This document shows positions 34,926 through 43,486 of a DNA stretch of 64,000 nt, one piece after another. The notes under the pieces were generated by a model. It was not told the DNA's origin. It saw only the letters and a list, made by a program, of their open reading frames with translations, and searched no databases. The position numbers were made by a program, and so were the translations under genes. This DNA comes from an uncultured Bacteroidia bacterium (lineage in GTDB: Bacteria; Bacteroidota; Bacteroidia; Bacteroidales; F082): the NCBI GenBank assembly GCA_902785755.1, contig CACZZO010000004.1, positions 92,718-156,717 of the forward strand, in the 5' to 3' direction. Numbering within the stretch: the first letter of the stretch is position 1; each line of letters starts with the position of its first letter.

Positions 34926-35738
34926 ATGAACAGAAATAGACTTGTTTTTGCTTTAATGGCCTTGATGCTGATTTGTCTTTCAGGCTGCGTCGAGGATTAC
35001 AGCATTTTGGTATCCACACAAGACCTCCGTTTTGGCTTGGAAGCCGAAAGCCAGACAATGATTGTCAACGCCAACTGCAAATGGGAGGTGATTAAAAACG
35101 ATGATGCTGATTGGTATACTGTTTCGCCCATGTCGGGCAGGGCAAAAGACAGCGTTGTTACCATCACCGTTGAGGATTACAGCGGCGGCGATTTCCGAGG
35201 CTCGTCATTTGTCATCAGTTCGCCGGGTGGACATATCCGCCGCACGGTCTTCGTCAGCCAAAACAAACTCGATTTCGATGGCATGATTAATAAGGTGTTC
35301 GGTTTGACCAAACTTGAGCATTGGAATACGGATTTTTTTGGCCAAATCGTTGAAGATTCATACGAGACTTGGGAATTTGACCCTTACGACACTACCCGAG
35401 GCCAACTGATGTATTTCTTTGAGCATGGTCAGGGCGTTCAACGCAACCGTGAATTATTCGATCACGCCATCTATTTCCCCTTCGAGTACGAGTATGATGC
35501 CGACAGTAGCATCCTCCACATCGTGTTTCACCTTGTGAACGACAGCCTCGAACCCTACAATCCCGAGGTGCTTTGTGCCTCCGATTCGTTGTATCGTTTC
35601 ATGCACGAATACAAGCCCGATTTCTTTGAGCGTGCCGACATGCGCAAGGTGGGCACCTGTTCTCTTGATGACCACTTGATGATGAGAAGCAAGCTGTCCA
35701 AACGCAAACAAGGCGGGCCGATATTTATGCAGAGATGA
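34926..35738 (+). CDS. BACON-like lipoprotein, copy B
   Basis: A 270-residue paralogue of the gene before it. It has a lipobox at LSGC and the same BACON-like block (MIVNANCKWEVIKNDDADWY, FVISSPGGHIRRTVFVSQ) and C-terminal region (KLDFDGMINKVFG, SDSLYRFMHEYKP). The pair is clearly a tandem duplication, with conserved blocks and diverged linkers. Its stop overlaps the start of the polytopic membrane protein (ATGA), so the lipoproteins and the membrane protein are probably co-translated and may act together at the envelope. Confidence 0.75.
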   Translation: MNRNRLVFALMALMLICLSGCVEDYSILVSTQDLRFGLEAESQTMIVNANCKWEVIKNDDADWYTVSPMSGRAKDSVVTITVEDYSGGDFRGSSFVISSPGGHIRRTVFVSQNKLDFDGMINKVFGLTKLEHWNTDFFGQIVEDSYETWEFDPYDTTRGQLMYFFEHGQGVQRNRELFDHAIYFPFEYEYDADSSILHIVFHLVNDSLEPYNPEVLCASDSLYRFMHEYKPDFFERADMRKVGTCSLDDHLMMRSKLSKRKQGGPIFMQR

Positions 35739-37141
35739 CGAAACGCCTCATCCAACATATCTCCATTATCGGCATTGGCTTGTATTTGCTTGCCTTAATC
35801 GTCATCAACTTGGCGTTTAGGGCGTATGCCATGCGGATTGAATGGATGCTGTGGGGCATAGGTGAGGTGTTGTTTTTCTTCGTGTTGACGGCGGTTTTCT
35901 ACCCGCGTTGGAAATCCGACGAGCCTAAAACGTTTTGGCGCAAGGTGTTTTGGGTTGCCCTCGCGGTGAGGGTGGTTTATGTCGTTTTCGTAAGCTATTA
36001 CTTTTATTTCAAGTTGGGCTATCCCTTTGAGGGAGAGGGCGATGCCTACGGCTATTTCACAAGGAGCGTACACCTCGCAAGGTATCTCCGGAAAGGCGAT
36101 TTCTATTATGTCTACAATCACATGGTGGCCTATTCGTTGGGCTTTTCTGACCAAGGCTACCAGATTTGGCTCACTTTACTTCATACCATATTTGGACCCA
36201 ATGTATTGATTGCGAGGATTTTCAAGGCACTGATGAGTGCCTATATGTGCATCGTGGTCTACAAGTTGGCTTCGCGGACATTCGGGGAGCGCACGGGTCG
36301 TTTGGCCGCCGTGATGTGCGTTTTCATGCCCATATTGATTCAGATTTGTGGCCAGCATACCAAGGAGATGGAGATGATTTTCCTTTCCATCCTTGCCCTT
36401 GAGCGAATGGACCATCTGATTCGCAGCAAGCGATACACCGTTTGGAATATCTTGTTTCCTGTTTTGCTGATAGGAGCAAGTTTCGGTTTCAGGACGGTCA
36501 TAGGCATGTGCCTGATTTTTGCGTTTTTGGTTTTCGTGGTACTTTCACCGAAGGATTTGGTGAGTCGGAAAGGCAAGATAATCACTTTGGCGGCCACGGC
36601 GGCAGTCTTTCTGTTTTTCTTGTTTACGGCGATAGGCCATGAGATGAAGTATATTTATGTGCTGAACTTCAGCGGCACGGACTACATGGCCAAGAAATAC
36701 GAGTCGCAGGGGATGCAATATGGCGAAATCTCGAAAAGCAAGTATCTTTTTCCGGGGGCATTCATTTTGCCTTTGTCGCCGATGTTGGACATGGCCCCCG
36801 AACACAACAAGATGATACATGGCAGCACATTCGTCAAGAACTTTCTGGCTTATTTTGCAATGTTGTCCATCGTGGTAGCTTTTAGGCAGAAACGATGGCG
36901 CAATTTTAGCCTCGTCTGGGCTTATGAGCTTTCTTATTTGGCCATCATCATGTTCACTTTCACATCCAATTCTGAACGCTATCACGAGCCGGCCATACCT
37001 TTATTAATAGTAATGGCGGCCTATGCCATGACCCGCTTGCGACGCAAGGAGTTGAAACTTTTCTATGTGTATTGCGGCCTGCTTTTCGTGGCCTTGTTTG
37101 TTTGGAACTGGCTGAAGTTGGCCTCGCGTGGCTTGACTTGA
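35735..37141 (+). CDS. Polytopic membrane protein, glycosyltransferase-39-like, copy 1 (intact)
   Basis: A 468-residue protein with about 11 membrane segments. The layout (N-terminal hairpin, a periplasmic acidic loop with GYPFEGEGDAYGYF after the third segment, then FKALMSAYMCIVVYKLASRTFGERTGRLAAVMCVFMP) resembles membrane glycosyltransferases of the GT39/ArnT type, which use polyprenyl-phosphate sugars. The acidic loop could hold the catalytic Asp. I recognise no exact family. It is the only one of three tandem copies with an unbroken frame across residues 55-85. Confidence 0.6.
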   Translation: MTKRLIQHISIIGIGLYLLALIVINLAFRAYAMRIEWMLWGIGEVLFFFVLTAVFYPRWKSDEPKTFWRKVFWVALAVRVVYVVFVSYYFYFKLGYPFEGEGDAYGYFTRSVHLARYLRKGDFYYVYNHMVAYSLGFSDQGYQIWLTLLHTIFGPNVLIARIFKALMSAYMCIVVYKLASRTFGERTGRLAAVMCVFMPILIQICGQHTKEMEMIFLSILALERMDHLIRSKRYTVWNILFPVLLIGASFGFRTVIGMCLIFAFLVFVVLSPKDLVSRKGKIITLAATAAVFLFFLFTAIGHEMKYIYVLNFSGTDYMAKKYESQGMQYGEISKSKYLFPGAFILPLSPMLDMAPEHNKMIHGSTFVKNFLAYFAMLSIVVAFRQKRWRNFSLVWAYELSYLAIIMFTFTSNSERYHEPAIPLLIVMAAYAMTRLRRKELKLFYVYCGLLFVALFVWNWLKLASRGLT

Positions 37142-37160
37142 TGTTGGATAAATCGTTATC

Positions 37161-37333
37161 GGAATATGGGAAACAAGCTCCTTCGACACATCTTTTTCAT
37201 AGGCATTGGGCTTTACCTTGCGGCCTTGCTTACGATAAGTTTGGCTTTCAGGGATTTTGCCTTGCAACTCAAATGGATGCTCTGGGGTATTGGTGAGGTC
37301 TTGTTTTTCTTTCTGCTCACCATCGTCTTTTAT
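37161..37333 (+). repeat. 173-base near-identical repeat, first copy
   Basis: Identical to 38525-38697 except for one base (ttacgata versus ttacaata). It covers the start codon and first 56 codons of copies 2 and 3 of the membrane protein. Flanking sequences are clearly diverged, so the identity is local and points to recent gene conversion. Confidence 0.85.
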
Positions 37334-37351
37334 CGGTTTATGCCTTCGTGA
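37166..37351 (+). pseudogene. Membrane protein copy 2, 5' fragment ending at a frameshifting deletion
   Basis: Encodes 61 residues matching the first membrane hairpin of copy 1, ending LLTIVFYRFMPS. Compared with copy 1, about 70 bases (the PRWKSDEPK to VALAV region) are missing just after VFY, which shifts the frame by -1 and leads to a TGA at 37349-37351. The stop overlaps the ATG of the following frame (TGATG), so re-initiation could give a two-part protein. Confidence 0.75.
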
Positions 37352-38505
37352 TGTGTTATTACTATTATTGGGAGACAGGCATCGGCTTTGAATATGGTGC
37401 TGGCGACAGCATATTTTATCACAGCACAGCAAGTTACTTGTCATGGCTTGTGAGACAGGGAGAACCGCTCTATGCTTTCAGGGTGTTGAGTTGTGGCGAC
37501 ATGGGCTTTTCCGAACATGGCTACATGTATTGGCTGACATTGGTTTATTCCATTTTTGGCCGCAGTTGGCTGACACCAAGGCTGTTTAAGGCCTTGATGA
37601 GTGCTTATCTCTGCATTGTGGTTTGGAAGTTGGGTTCACGCACCTTTGGTGAGCGCACGGGTCGCTTGGCTGCCGTGATGTGCGTATTTACACCCATTTT
37701 GGTGCAGAATTGTGGCTTGCACACCAAGGAGATGGAGATGATTTTCCTCTCCATCCTTGCCCTTGAGCGCATGGACTATCTGATTCGCAGCAAGCATTAT
37801 AACGTTTGGAACATCTTGTTCCCCGTCCTTCTCACAGGTTTGACTTTCGGATTCCGGACCATTGTCGGCATGTGCCTGATTTTTGCCTTTTTGGTCTTTG
37901 TGGCCTTGTCATCAAAGGAATTGATGGACAGGAAAAGCAAAATAATGACCATCGGTGCTGTTGTGGCCGTGTTTTTTGTCTTTCTTTTGACCCCCGTGGG
38001 ACGCGAAATGAAGAATATCTATCGCCATAAATTCTCCGATTTAAGTTTTCAGTCAGACAAAATCGATTCTTTGGGCTTGAAACACAGCGAAATGTTGCAA
38101 AGCTGGGTATTGGCTCCAGGGGCATTAGTGTTGCCATTGTCACCGATGTTGGAGGAAACACCCGATCACAACAAAATGATACATGGTAGCACATACGTAA
38201 CCAATTTCGTGGCTTTTTTTGCAATGTTGGCCTTCGTTGTGGTTTTTCGGCAAAAAAAATGGCGCGATTTTTCTTTGATTGGGGCTTATGAGTTGTCGTA
38301 TTTAGCCATCATCATGTTTTCTTTTGCCGCCAATTCAGAACGTTATCATGAACCAGCCGTGCCATTAATCATGCTATTGGCGGCTTATTCTATGACGCAT
38401 TTACTACGCAAAGACTTGAAAATCTTTTATTTATATTGCATAGTGCTGTTTGTGGCCTTGTTTATCAGAAACTGGCTGAAGCTATCGGCACGGGGATTGG
38501 TTTGA
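37351..38505 (+). CDS. Membrane protein copy 2, main body (lacks first segments)
   Basis: A 384-residue frame that continues copy 2 after the deletion. It begins MCYYYYWETGIGFEYGAGDS, equivalent to the acidic loop of copy 1, and keeps the rest of the protein: FKALMSAYLCIVVWKLGSRTFGERTGRLAAVMCVF, HTKEMEMIFLSILALERMDYL, and the final NWLKLSARGL. The third membrane segment is mostly lost. A GTG one codon earlier is also in frame. It may be made by coupled re-initiation or may be a dead gene; selection appears to have kept the reading frame open over 384 codons. Confidence 0.6.
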   Translation: MCYYYYWETGIGFEYGAGDSIFYHSTASYLSWLVRQGEPLYAFRVLSCGDMGFSEHGYMYWLTLVYSIFGRSWLTPRLFKALMSAYLCIVVWKLGSRTFGERTGRLAAVMCVFTPILVQNCGLHTKEMEMIFLSILALERMDYLIRSKHYNVWNILFPVLLTGLTFGFRTIVGMCLIFAFLVFVALSSKELMDRKSKIMTIGAVVAVFFVFLLTPVGREMKNIYRHKFSDLSFQSDKIDSLGLKHSEMLQSWVLAPGALVLPLSPMLEETPDHNKMIHGSTYVTNFVAFFAMLAFVVVFRQKKWRDFSLIGAYELSYLAIIMFSFAANSERYHEPAVPLIMLLAAYSMTHLLRKDLKIFYLYCIVLFVALFIRNWLKLSARGLV

Positions 38506-38524
38506 TGTTGTATAAATTGTTATA

Positions 38525-38697
38525 GGAATATGGGAAACAAGCTCCTTCGACACATCTTTTTCATAGGCATTGGGCTTTACCTTGCGGCCTTGCTTACAAT
38601 AAGTTTGGCTTTCAGGGATTTTGCCTTGCAACTCAAATGGATGCTCTGGGGTATTGGTGAGGTCTTGTTTTTCTTTCTGCTCACCATCGTCTTTTAT
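38525..38697 (+). repeat. 173-base near-identical repeat, second copy
   Basis: Second copy of the repeat at 37161-37333, one mismatch in 173 bases. It ends exactly at the deletion joint of copy 3. Confidence 0.85.
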
Positions 38698-38721
38698 TAC
38701 GAGGGCTGTATGCCATCCTGA
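38530..38721 (+). pseudogene. Membrane protein copy 3, 5' fragment ending at a frameshifting deletion
   Basis: Encodes 63 residues, identical to copy 2 for the first 56. After VFY about 64 bases are missing relative to copy 1, again shifting the frame by -1, and a TGA follows at 38719-38721. The downstream frame can be read back through this joint as GLYAILISYYYYQTG, matching RVVYVVFVSYYFY of copy 1, so the break is one frameshift rather than two separate genes. Confidence 0.75.
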
Positions 38722-38750
38722 TATCCTATTACTACTATTACCAAACGGGC

Positions 38751-40643
38751 ATGGCTTTAGAATACAATGCTGGCGACAGTCTTTGGTACCACAAAACAGG
38801 CGTGTATTTGTCGAAATGTGTGAAGTCCGGTTACATTTCCTACATTTTTAAGTATCTGAACGCATATACGATGGGCTACTCCGACCAGGGCTACACGCTT
38901 TGGTTGACTTTGATTTACACTATTTTTGGCCGCAGCCTACTGACGCCGAGGATTTTCAAGGCTCTAATGAGCGCATATCTCTGCCTTGTGGTTTACAAGT
39001 TGGCCAAGAGAACTTTTAGCGAGCGTGTTGGGCGACTGGCCGCCATGTTGTGCGTGTTTTTTCCTACCCTGATTCAAAGTTGCGGCCTCCATACCAAGGA
39101 GATGGAAATGATATTCCTCTCCATCCTCGCCCTTGAGCGCATGGATTTTCTTGTCCGAAGCAAAAAATACACCTTTTGGAACATCTTTGTCCCTATTTTG
39201 TTCACTGCCATGACATTCGGCTTCCGCACTATCATCGGCATGTGTTTGATCTTTGCTTTTCTGGTCTTTGTGATTCTTTCCGACAAGGATTTGGTGAGCA
39301 AAAAAGGCAAAATCGTGGCCAGTGCAGCAACAGTGGTGGTTGTGTTGGTGTTCTTTTTCTCCCCTATCGGGCGTGAAATGGGAAACATCTATCGAAAGAA
39401 ATTCACCGATATAGGTTTTCAATCCGAGCATTATGCATCCTTGGGACTGAAACACAGCGAATTGGCGCAAAGTTGGTATCTGGCACCAGGTGCCTTCGTA
39501 TTACCGCTTGCTCCGATGGTGGAAGAGTCGCCCGACCACAACAAAATGATACACGGTAGCACCTATGTGAAGAATTTCCTTGCATTTTTCGCAATGTTGG
39601 CCTTCGTCATTGCCATTCGGCAAAAGAAATGGCGCGATTTCTCACTGATTGGAGCCTACGAATTGTCCTATCTAACCATTATCATGTTCTCCTTTGCCGC
39701 CAACTCTGAGCGTTTCCACGAGCCAGCCATCCCTTTGATTATTGTCATGGCTGCCTATGCCATGACACACATGCGACATAAGGACCTGAAACTTTTCCAT
39801 ATATATTGCGGTGTACTTTTTGTGGCTTTATTTGGTTGGAATACCATAAAATTGTCAGCAAGAGGGTTTGAATCCATCGACAACAAATTGTTCGACAAAC
39901 TCAATGACAAACTTAATTCTACTCAGACGACAAATATAGGACACAACCTTCCTGAAACATATCAGGAAGTGGAATATATCGAGGCCAATGGCACACAATG
40001 GATAAATACAAGTATACCCATAAATCCTAAACACACAATCTATTATGATGGCTGTGTCAGATCGGGCAAAATGGGACAGTTGATTTGCGGCTACCTTGAC
40101 AAAAACAACCGTTTGGGTGCCAACCTATATGGAAAAAGCAACAAATTGGCTTATTTTTGGCTGGTTAAAAAACATGGGCAACAATACAAAGAACAAAGAA
40201 AGTCTGATACCAAAATCGATGTAACTAAACGGTTCCAATCCGTACAGAGCAAAATAGGTGTTCTATATGTACAAGGAGATTCCATCTTTACCGATTTGTA
40301 TTGTGTTAGAAATGAAAAACGCCTGCCAGATACCATCACTTATTGGACTATCTTCAAAATAAACAGCATAGATTCAAAAACAAAGAGTATGACAGGTGTT
40401 TTGTATGAAGGCAAAATTTGGGACGATGACAACAATTTAATAGCCCATTACATTCCATGCTATAGGTTGACAGACAACGAAATCGGTTTGTATGACTTGA
40501 TTTCAGGAGTCTTCCTTTCCAATGTCGATAGCGGAACTTTCCTGAAAGGTGCTGATATTGGAAGACAATTGGACAACGACAGTATTATTGGATATAATCA
40601 TACGACAAAAATATTTTTTTCAAATAATCTTGCCGTGAAATAA
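38751..40643 (+). CDS. Membrane protein copy 3 main body fused to a LamG-like C-terminal domain
   Basis: A 630-residue frame. Residues 1-375 match the body of copies 1 and 2 (acidic loop EYNAGDS, then FKALMSAYLCLVVYKLAKRTFSERVGRLAAMLCVFFP and HTKEMEMIFLSILALERMDFL). A linker (SIDNKLFDKLNDKLN) leads to an extra ~225-residue soluble domain starting near residue 402: ETYQEVEYIEANGTQWINTS, a motif (V/L)EYIExxGTQ(Y/W)I(D/N)T known from LamG/concanavalin-like domains of many surface and phage proteins. The domain is absent from copies 1 and 2. It should lie outside the membrane and may bind sugar. Whether the protein is made depends on re-initiation after the frameshift. Confidence 0.6.
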   Translation: MALEYNAGDSLWYHKTGVYLSKCVKSGYISYIFKYLNAYTMGYSDQGYTLWLTLIYTIFGRSLLTPRIFKALMSAYLCLVVYKLAKRTFSERVGRLAAMLCVFFPTLIQSCGLHTKEMEMIFLSILALERMDFLVRSKKYTFWNIFVPILFTAMTFGFRTIIGMCLIFAFLVFVILSDKDLVSKKGKIVASAATVVVVLVFFFSPIGREMGNIYRKKFTDIGFQSEHYASLGLKHSELAQSWYLAPGAFVLPLAPMVEESPDHNKMIHGSTYVKNFLAFFAMLAFVIAIRQKKWRDFSLIGAYELSYLTIIMFSFAANSERFHEPAIPLIIVMAAYAMTHMRHKDLKLFHIYCGVLFVALFGWNTIKLSARGFESIDNKLFDKLNDKLNSTQTTNIGHNLPETYQEVEYIEANGTQWINTSIPINPKHTIYYDGCVRSGKMGQLICGYLDKNNRLGANLYGKSNKLAYFWLVKKHGQQYKEQRKSDTKIDVTKRFQSVQSKIGVLYVQGDSIFTDLYCVRNEKRLPDTITYWTIFKINSIDSKTKSMTGVLYEGKIWDDDNNLIAHYIPCYRLTDNEIGLYDLISGVFLSNVDSGTFLKGADIGRQLDNDSIIGYNHTTKIFFSNNLAVK

Positions 40644-40651
40644 AAAAGATG

Positions 40652-40659
40652 TATCTTTG
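40652..40659 (+). promoter_or_regulatory. -7 promoter box for tRNA-Cys
   Basis: TATCTTTG matches TAnnTTTG, 36 bases before the mature tRNA. Confidence 0.65.
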
Positions 40660-40694
40660 CAGCCGCAAATCGTAAGATTCAACGTAGTTAAAAG

Positions 40695-40765
40695 GGTACC
40701 TTGCCCGAGTGGTTAGGGATCGGTCTGCAAAACCGGGGACGGCGGTTCGAATCCGCCAGGTACCT
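40695..40765 (+). tRNA. tRNA-Cys (anticodon GCA)
   Basis: 71 bases fold as a cloverleaf. The acceptor arms are ggtacct and aggtacc, the anticodon stem is tcggt/accgg with loop ctGCAaa, and the T arm is ggcgg-ttcgaat-ccgcc. The discriminator base is T (U73), as expected for cysteine. CCA is not encoded. Confidence 0.95.
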
Positions 40766-40778
40766 CAACCCAAGAGAA

Positions 40779-40803
40779 AGCCTGCAGAAATGCGGGCTTT
40801 TTT
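40779..40803 (+). terminator. Terminator after tRNA-Cys
   Basis: Stem agcctgca/tgcgggct (one G-T pair) with a gaaa tetraloop, followed by a run of six T. Confidence 0.85.
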
Positions 40804-40901
40804 GTTTGTCAGGAGGCTTGGTTTTTTCAGGTTTATTCGACAAAAAACGAAAAACACCAAAAAAAACACAAAGTTTTATTTTATTATGATGTTTTTTTCC
40901 A

Positions 40902-40909
40902 TACCTTTG
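40902..40909 (+). promoter_or_regulatory. -7 promoter box for the polysaccharide locus
   Basis: TACCTTTG matches TAnnTTTG and lies 173-180 bases upstream of the rmlA ATG. The 40910-41081 leader has no gene; it contains gtcag...ctgac (a short hairpin) but no JUMPstart/ops-like element and no upxY-type antiterminator gene. Confidence 0.55.
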
Positions 40910-41081
40910 CCGCGAAAAGATTAGGAATGGAAGCCGAAAACAAAGAAAACAACGGTTTTTCTCTTCCATATCTGATTGAAAGATAATGATATGTCAGCCA
41001 AAAATGTGACTGACGAGGCGAAGCTGTAAATATTATTATGTAAAGATTTCGGAAGTAAAACAACAATAAATCAATAAGACC

Positions 41082-42008
41082 ATGAAAGGAATTGTTCTTG
41101 CTGGTGGTTCCGGCACAAGGTTATACCCAATTACTAAAGGAGTCAGTAAACAATTATTGCCGATTTACGACAAACCGATGGTGTATTATCCCATTTCGGC
41201 ACTAATGCTTGCAGGAATTAGGGATATTCTTATTATTTCCACACCTTATGATTTGCCAGGATTCAAACGTTTGCTTGGCAACGGCTCTGACTATGGTGTG
41301 CATTTTGAATATGCAGAGCAACCATCCCCTGATGGTTTGGCACAGGCCTTCATCATCGGCGAGAAGTTCATAGGCAACGATAGTGCATGCCTTGTGTTGG
41401 GTGACAACATCTTTTATGGCAGCGGTTTCACGAAATTGTTGAGAAATGCAGTTCAAGATGCCGAGGAAAACAATAAAGCTACCGTATTCGGCTATTGGGT
41501 CTCTGACCCCGAGCGCTATGGTGTGGCTGAATTCGACAAAAATGGCAACTGCCTCAGCATTGAAGAAAAACCGAAAGAACCCAAAAGCAACTACGCCGTG
41601 GTTGGCCTCTATTTCTACCCTAATAAGGTGGTAAATGTGGCCAAGACCATAAAACCCTCAGCTCGTGGCGAATTGGAAATCACCACTGTGAATCAAGAGT
41701 TCCTAAAGGATGGTGAACTAAAAGTACAGGTCTTTGGCCGTGGCTTTGCATGGTTAGATACTGGTACACACGACTCACTTTCGGAAGCCTCTACATTTGT
41801 CGAAGTGATAGAAAAACGCCAGGGTTTGAAAGTGGCCTGCCTCGAAGGCATTGCCTATCGAAACGGCTGGATTTCCGAGGAGAAAATGCGAGAATTGGCC
41901 AAGCCGATGCTGAAGAACCAGTACGGACAGTATTTGCTGAAAGTGATTGATGAAATGAGGGAAGATATAACGTCTGATACCCTTACACATCCTCATTTGA
42001 ACAAATAA
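41082..42008 (+). CDS. rmlA: Glucose-1-phosphate thymidylyltransferase
   Basis: Makes dTDP-glucose from glucose-1-phosphate and dTTP, the entry to dTDP-rhamnose and dTDP-aminosugars. The 308-residue protein has the nucleotidyltransferase motif [11 protein letters not shown] at 6-16, then [26 protein letters not shown] (metal-binding Asp), [19 protein letters not shown] and [12 protein letters not shown]. It opens the surface-polysaccharide locus. The rmlB, rmlC and rmlD genes are not in the window, so the dehydratase must lie elsewhere. Confidence 0.96.
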   Translation: MKGIVLAGGSGTRLYPITKGVSKQLLPIYDKPMVYYPISALMLAGIRDILIISTPYDLPGFKRLLGNGSDYGVHFEYAEQPSPDGLAQAFIIGEKFIGNDSACLVLGDNIFYGSGFTKLLRNAVQDAEENNKATVFGYWVSDPERYGVAEFDKNGNCLSIEEKPKEPKSNYAVVGLYFYPNKVVNVAKTIKPSARGELEITTVNQEFLKDGELKVQVFGRGFAWLDTGTHDSLSEASTFVEVIEKRQGLKVACLEGIAYRNGWISEEKMRELAKPMLKNQYGQYLLKVIDEMREDITSDTLTHPHLNK

Positions 42009-42023
42009 GAGCTTTTTAATTAT

Positions 42024-43484
42024 ATGCCTTCAAAGTCTATAAAAAACAAAACCGTTTCTGGCATCAGTTGGAGTGCTGCTGATGTGTTTCTTAGCCAAGG
42101 GGTTACTTTCTTGGTGGGCATTGTGTTGGCACGTTTGCTTACCCCTGCTGAATATGGCTTGATAGGTATTTGTACTATTTTTATTGTCATTTTTAACGGG
42201 ATCATTGATAGTGGTTTTTCTGCTGCTTTGATTCGAAAGCAAGACGCTAACAGGGATGACTACAATACCATGTTTATCGTAAATATGGGATTAAGTCTTT
42301 TGATGTATGCTGTGCTATATTTTGGAGCTCCTTTGATAGCCCGCTTTTTTGAACGTCCCGAATTGGTAGATTTGGTGAGGGTGATGGGTCTTGTATTGAT
42401 TCTTCAGGCCTTGTCGATCGTCCAATACACCATTCTTTCAAAGAGGCTTGATTTTAAAACAAAGACAAAGGCATCATTGATAGCTGCGGTTTCCAGTGGC
42501 GTGATAGGTATTGGTTGTGCATTTGCCGGGATGGGCGTTTGGTCGCTCGCAGCCCAGCAACTTTCCAGAAATGCTATTTATACGATTTTTCTGTGGGTTT
42601 TCAATAAATGGTGGCCGTCCATCAAGTTCAGTAAGCCAAGTTTTCGTTATATGTGGGGCTTTGGTTGGAAGATGATGTTGTCTGGTTTGTTGGATAATAC
42701 ATGGAAGGAATTATATCAAGTTGTGGTCGGAAAGTTTTATTCTCCAGCCACCTTGGGACAGTACTCAAAAGCCAAGGAATTTGGACATATTTTTTCAACC
42801 AATATTACAGCAATTATTCAAAGAGTGAGTTATCCAGCTTTGGCAGAATTGCAAGGTGACACACCTCGTATGGTAGCGGCATATCGTAAACTGATTAAAA
42901 TCACCATGTTTATTACAGCTATATGTATGTTTTCCATAGGCGCAGTTGCCGAGCCACTCATCTATTGCCTAATTGGTCCTAAATGGCATCAAGCGGCAAC
43001 ATTCCTTCCCATTATCTCTATATCTTTGTCCTTGTATCCCTTACATGCCTTGAATTTGAATATGCTGAAAGTGCAAGGCAGGAGTGATATTTTTTTGATA
43101 CTTGAGATTATAAAGAAAATCATTGCCATTGGACCTCTATGTTTGGGAATTTTTGTGGATATCTATTGGATGCTGATAGGAAGTGTTGTCACAGGAATCA
43201 TTGCTTATTTCTTGAATTCTTATTATACGGGTAAACAGTTGAATTATTCATCATGGATGCAAATTAAGGATGTTGCCCCATCATACGGTTTGGGCCTATT
43301 AATTGCTGTCTCTGTTTACTTTTTCAAGTATTTGCCCATATCGAATTTCATCATTCTACCTATTCAGCTTATGGTAGGTGCTGGCGTGTTTTTCTTGGTT
43401 TGTGAGAAGACGCAAAGAGAAGAGTACACAGAGATCAAATCTATCGTATTGAAATATGTTTCTAATATCAAAAGACGCAAATAA
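42024..43484 (+). CDS. Wzx-like polysaccharide flippase (MOP superfamily)
   Basis: A 486-residue membrane protein with about 12-14 predicted segments. The N-terminal SGISWSAADVFLSQGVTFLVGIVLARLLTPAEYGLIGI block is typical of PST/Wzx lipid-linked oligosaccharide flippases, which move undecaprenyl-linked repeat units to the periplasmic face. RPELVDLVRVMGL and SLAAQQLSRN also fit. It starts 15 bases after rmlA and is two bases from the next gene, so it is part of the same operon. A Wzy-like gene further down completes the Wzx/Wzy pathway. Confidence 0.9.
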   Translation: MPSKSIKNKTVSGISWSAADVFLSQGVTFLVGIVLARLLTPAEYGLIGICTIFIVIFNGIIDSGFSAALIRKQDANRDDYNTMFIVNMGLSLLMYAVLYFGAPLIARFFERPELVDLVRVMGLVLILQALSIVQYTILSKRLDFKTKTKASLIAAVSSGVIGIGCAFAGMGVWSLAAQQLSRNAIYTIFLWVFNKWWPSIKFSKPSFRYMWGFGWKMMLSGLLDNTWKELYQVVVGKFYSPATLGQYSKAKEFGHIFSTNITAIIQRVSYPALAELQGDTPRMVAAYRKLIKITMFITAICMFSIGAVAEPLIYCLIGPKWHQAATFLPIISISLSLYPLHALNLNMLKVQGRSDIFLILEIIKKIIAIGPLCLGIFVDIYWMLIGSVVTGIIAYFLNSYYTGKQLNYSSWMQIKDVAPSYGLGLLIAVSVYFFKYLPISNFIILPIQLMVGAGVFFLVCEKTQREEYTEIKSIVLKYVSNIKRRK

Positions 43485-43486
43485 TC

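Noticed and set aside
37320..37355. Programmed -1 ribosomal frameshifting in membrane protein copies 2 and 3
   Set aside because: The frames are related by -1 in both copies, but no X-XXY-YYZ slippery heptamer in the right frame and no clear downstream stem were seen; a deletion relative to copy 1 explains the shift.
40910..41081. JUMPstart/ops or upxY-type antitermination control of the polysaccharide locus
   Set aside because: The leader has neither an ops-like motif nor an upxY/upxZ gene; only a weak hairpin.
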